This document shows, one piece after another, positions 5,438-5,553 of a stretch of DNA of 5,553 bases (position 1 is the first letter of the stretch; the number at the start of each line of letters is the position of its first letter). Position numbers and translations under genes: made by a program. The stretch is from an uncultured Clostridia bacterium (GTDB lineage: Bacteria > Bacillota > Clostridia > Oscillospirales > Oscillospiraceae), in the NCBI GenBank assembly GCA_945635805.1, contig CALZCW010000057.1:1-5553 (forward strand), in the 5' to 3' direction. The notes under the pieces were generated by a model. It was not told where the DNA came from. It saw only the letters and a list, made by a program, of their open reading frames with translations, and made no database searches.

Positions 5438-5453
5438 TCTGTAAAAATACAGA
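5438..5453 (-). promoter_or_regulatory. Palindrome abutting the operon's -35, possible operator
   Basis: TCTGTA and TACAGA form perfect 6-base arms around a 4-base A/T centre. The palindrome touches the -35 of the operon promoter directly. Upstream contact with the -35 is where a response-regulator-type activator often binds, though a repressor is also possible. It is too short-spaced for the E. coli-type LexA box (CTGT-N8-ACAG) and does not match the Gram-positive LexA box. The binding protein is unknown. Confidence 0.4.
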
Positions 5454-5553
5454 ATTCCCCAGATCGGCTTTCGGCACAGGGACTGCTGTGAAGAAAGGCA
5501 GATCTTACAGAAAAAGCGGAAATAAGATTGCGAAAAAAAGACTTTTCTGCTAT
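5454..5553. other. Intergenic sequence with no supported gene
   Basis: These last 100 bases upstream of the operon promoter hold no open frame with a ribosome site, no tRNA-like fold and no clear terminator. The only structures seen are a short inverted pair (CACAG/CTGTG, about 5475-5491) and A-rich runs towards the window edge. Confidence 0.5.

Noticed and set aside
5016..5444. A + strand open frame (142 codons) opposite the small membrane protein
   Set aside because: It reads through the predicted - strand promoter and leader, has no ribosome site, and its composition gives no sign of a real protein.
5438..5453. LexA (SOS) box
   Set aside because: The arms resemble CTGT/ACAG, but the spacing is 6 instead of the 8 bases of the E. 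coli box, and the Gram-positive CGAAC-N4-GTTCG form is absent.

Overview
The window looks like a piece of a chromosome from a fairly GC-rich gut-type Clostridia (Bacillota), perhaps Oscillospiraceae-like. The reasons are strong AGGAGG-type ribosome binding sites, sigma-A promoters, short intergenic gaps, and protein families typical of Firmicutes. The genus is an inference. Two gene groups converge on one strong hairpin at 1602-1636.

Left half, + strand (1-1591): a MmcQ/YjbR-family protein (70-453); a very basic small protein (from 530); and a class I SAM-dependent methyltransferase (794-1591). The small protein and the methyltransferase lie in one uninterrupted reading frame of 353 codons, but the DNA between them argues for two transcription units. 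A terminator-like hairpin with a T tract (667-711) comes first, then a good sigma-A promoter with extended -10 (727-755), then a separate Shine-Dalgarno and start for the methyltransferase. A small-gene transcript ending at the hairpin would have no stop codon. That is the layout known for the alternative ribosome-rescue factors ArfA (E. coli) and BrfA (B. subtilis). The small protein also has a suitable size, charge and basic C-terminal motif (KAYNRQKAQKR). This is the most interesting object here, and its function is a hypothesis.

Right half, - strand (5437 down to 1602): what appears to be a complete four-gene operon. It has a promoter at 5409-5437 abutted by a small palindrome, a two-segment small membrane protein (5306-5007), a YdjI-like SPFH protein with four C-terminal zinc ribbons (4949-3540), a YdjG-like double zinc-ribbon protein with a C-terminal membrane anchor (3522-2431), and a YdjH-like TPM-domain protein with signal peptide and membrane segment (2417-1647). 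The terminator follows. The last three match the B. subtilis ydjG-ydjH-ydjI set, which belongs to the PspA/cell-envelope-stress system, with ydjI moved to the front and no pspA visible. The likely job is a membrane-surface scaffold or envelope-stress complex.

No rRNA, tRNA, CRISPR array, insertion sequence or attachment site was recognised. Bases 5454-5553 hold no gene that can be supported.
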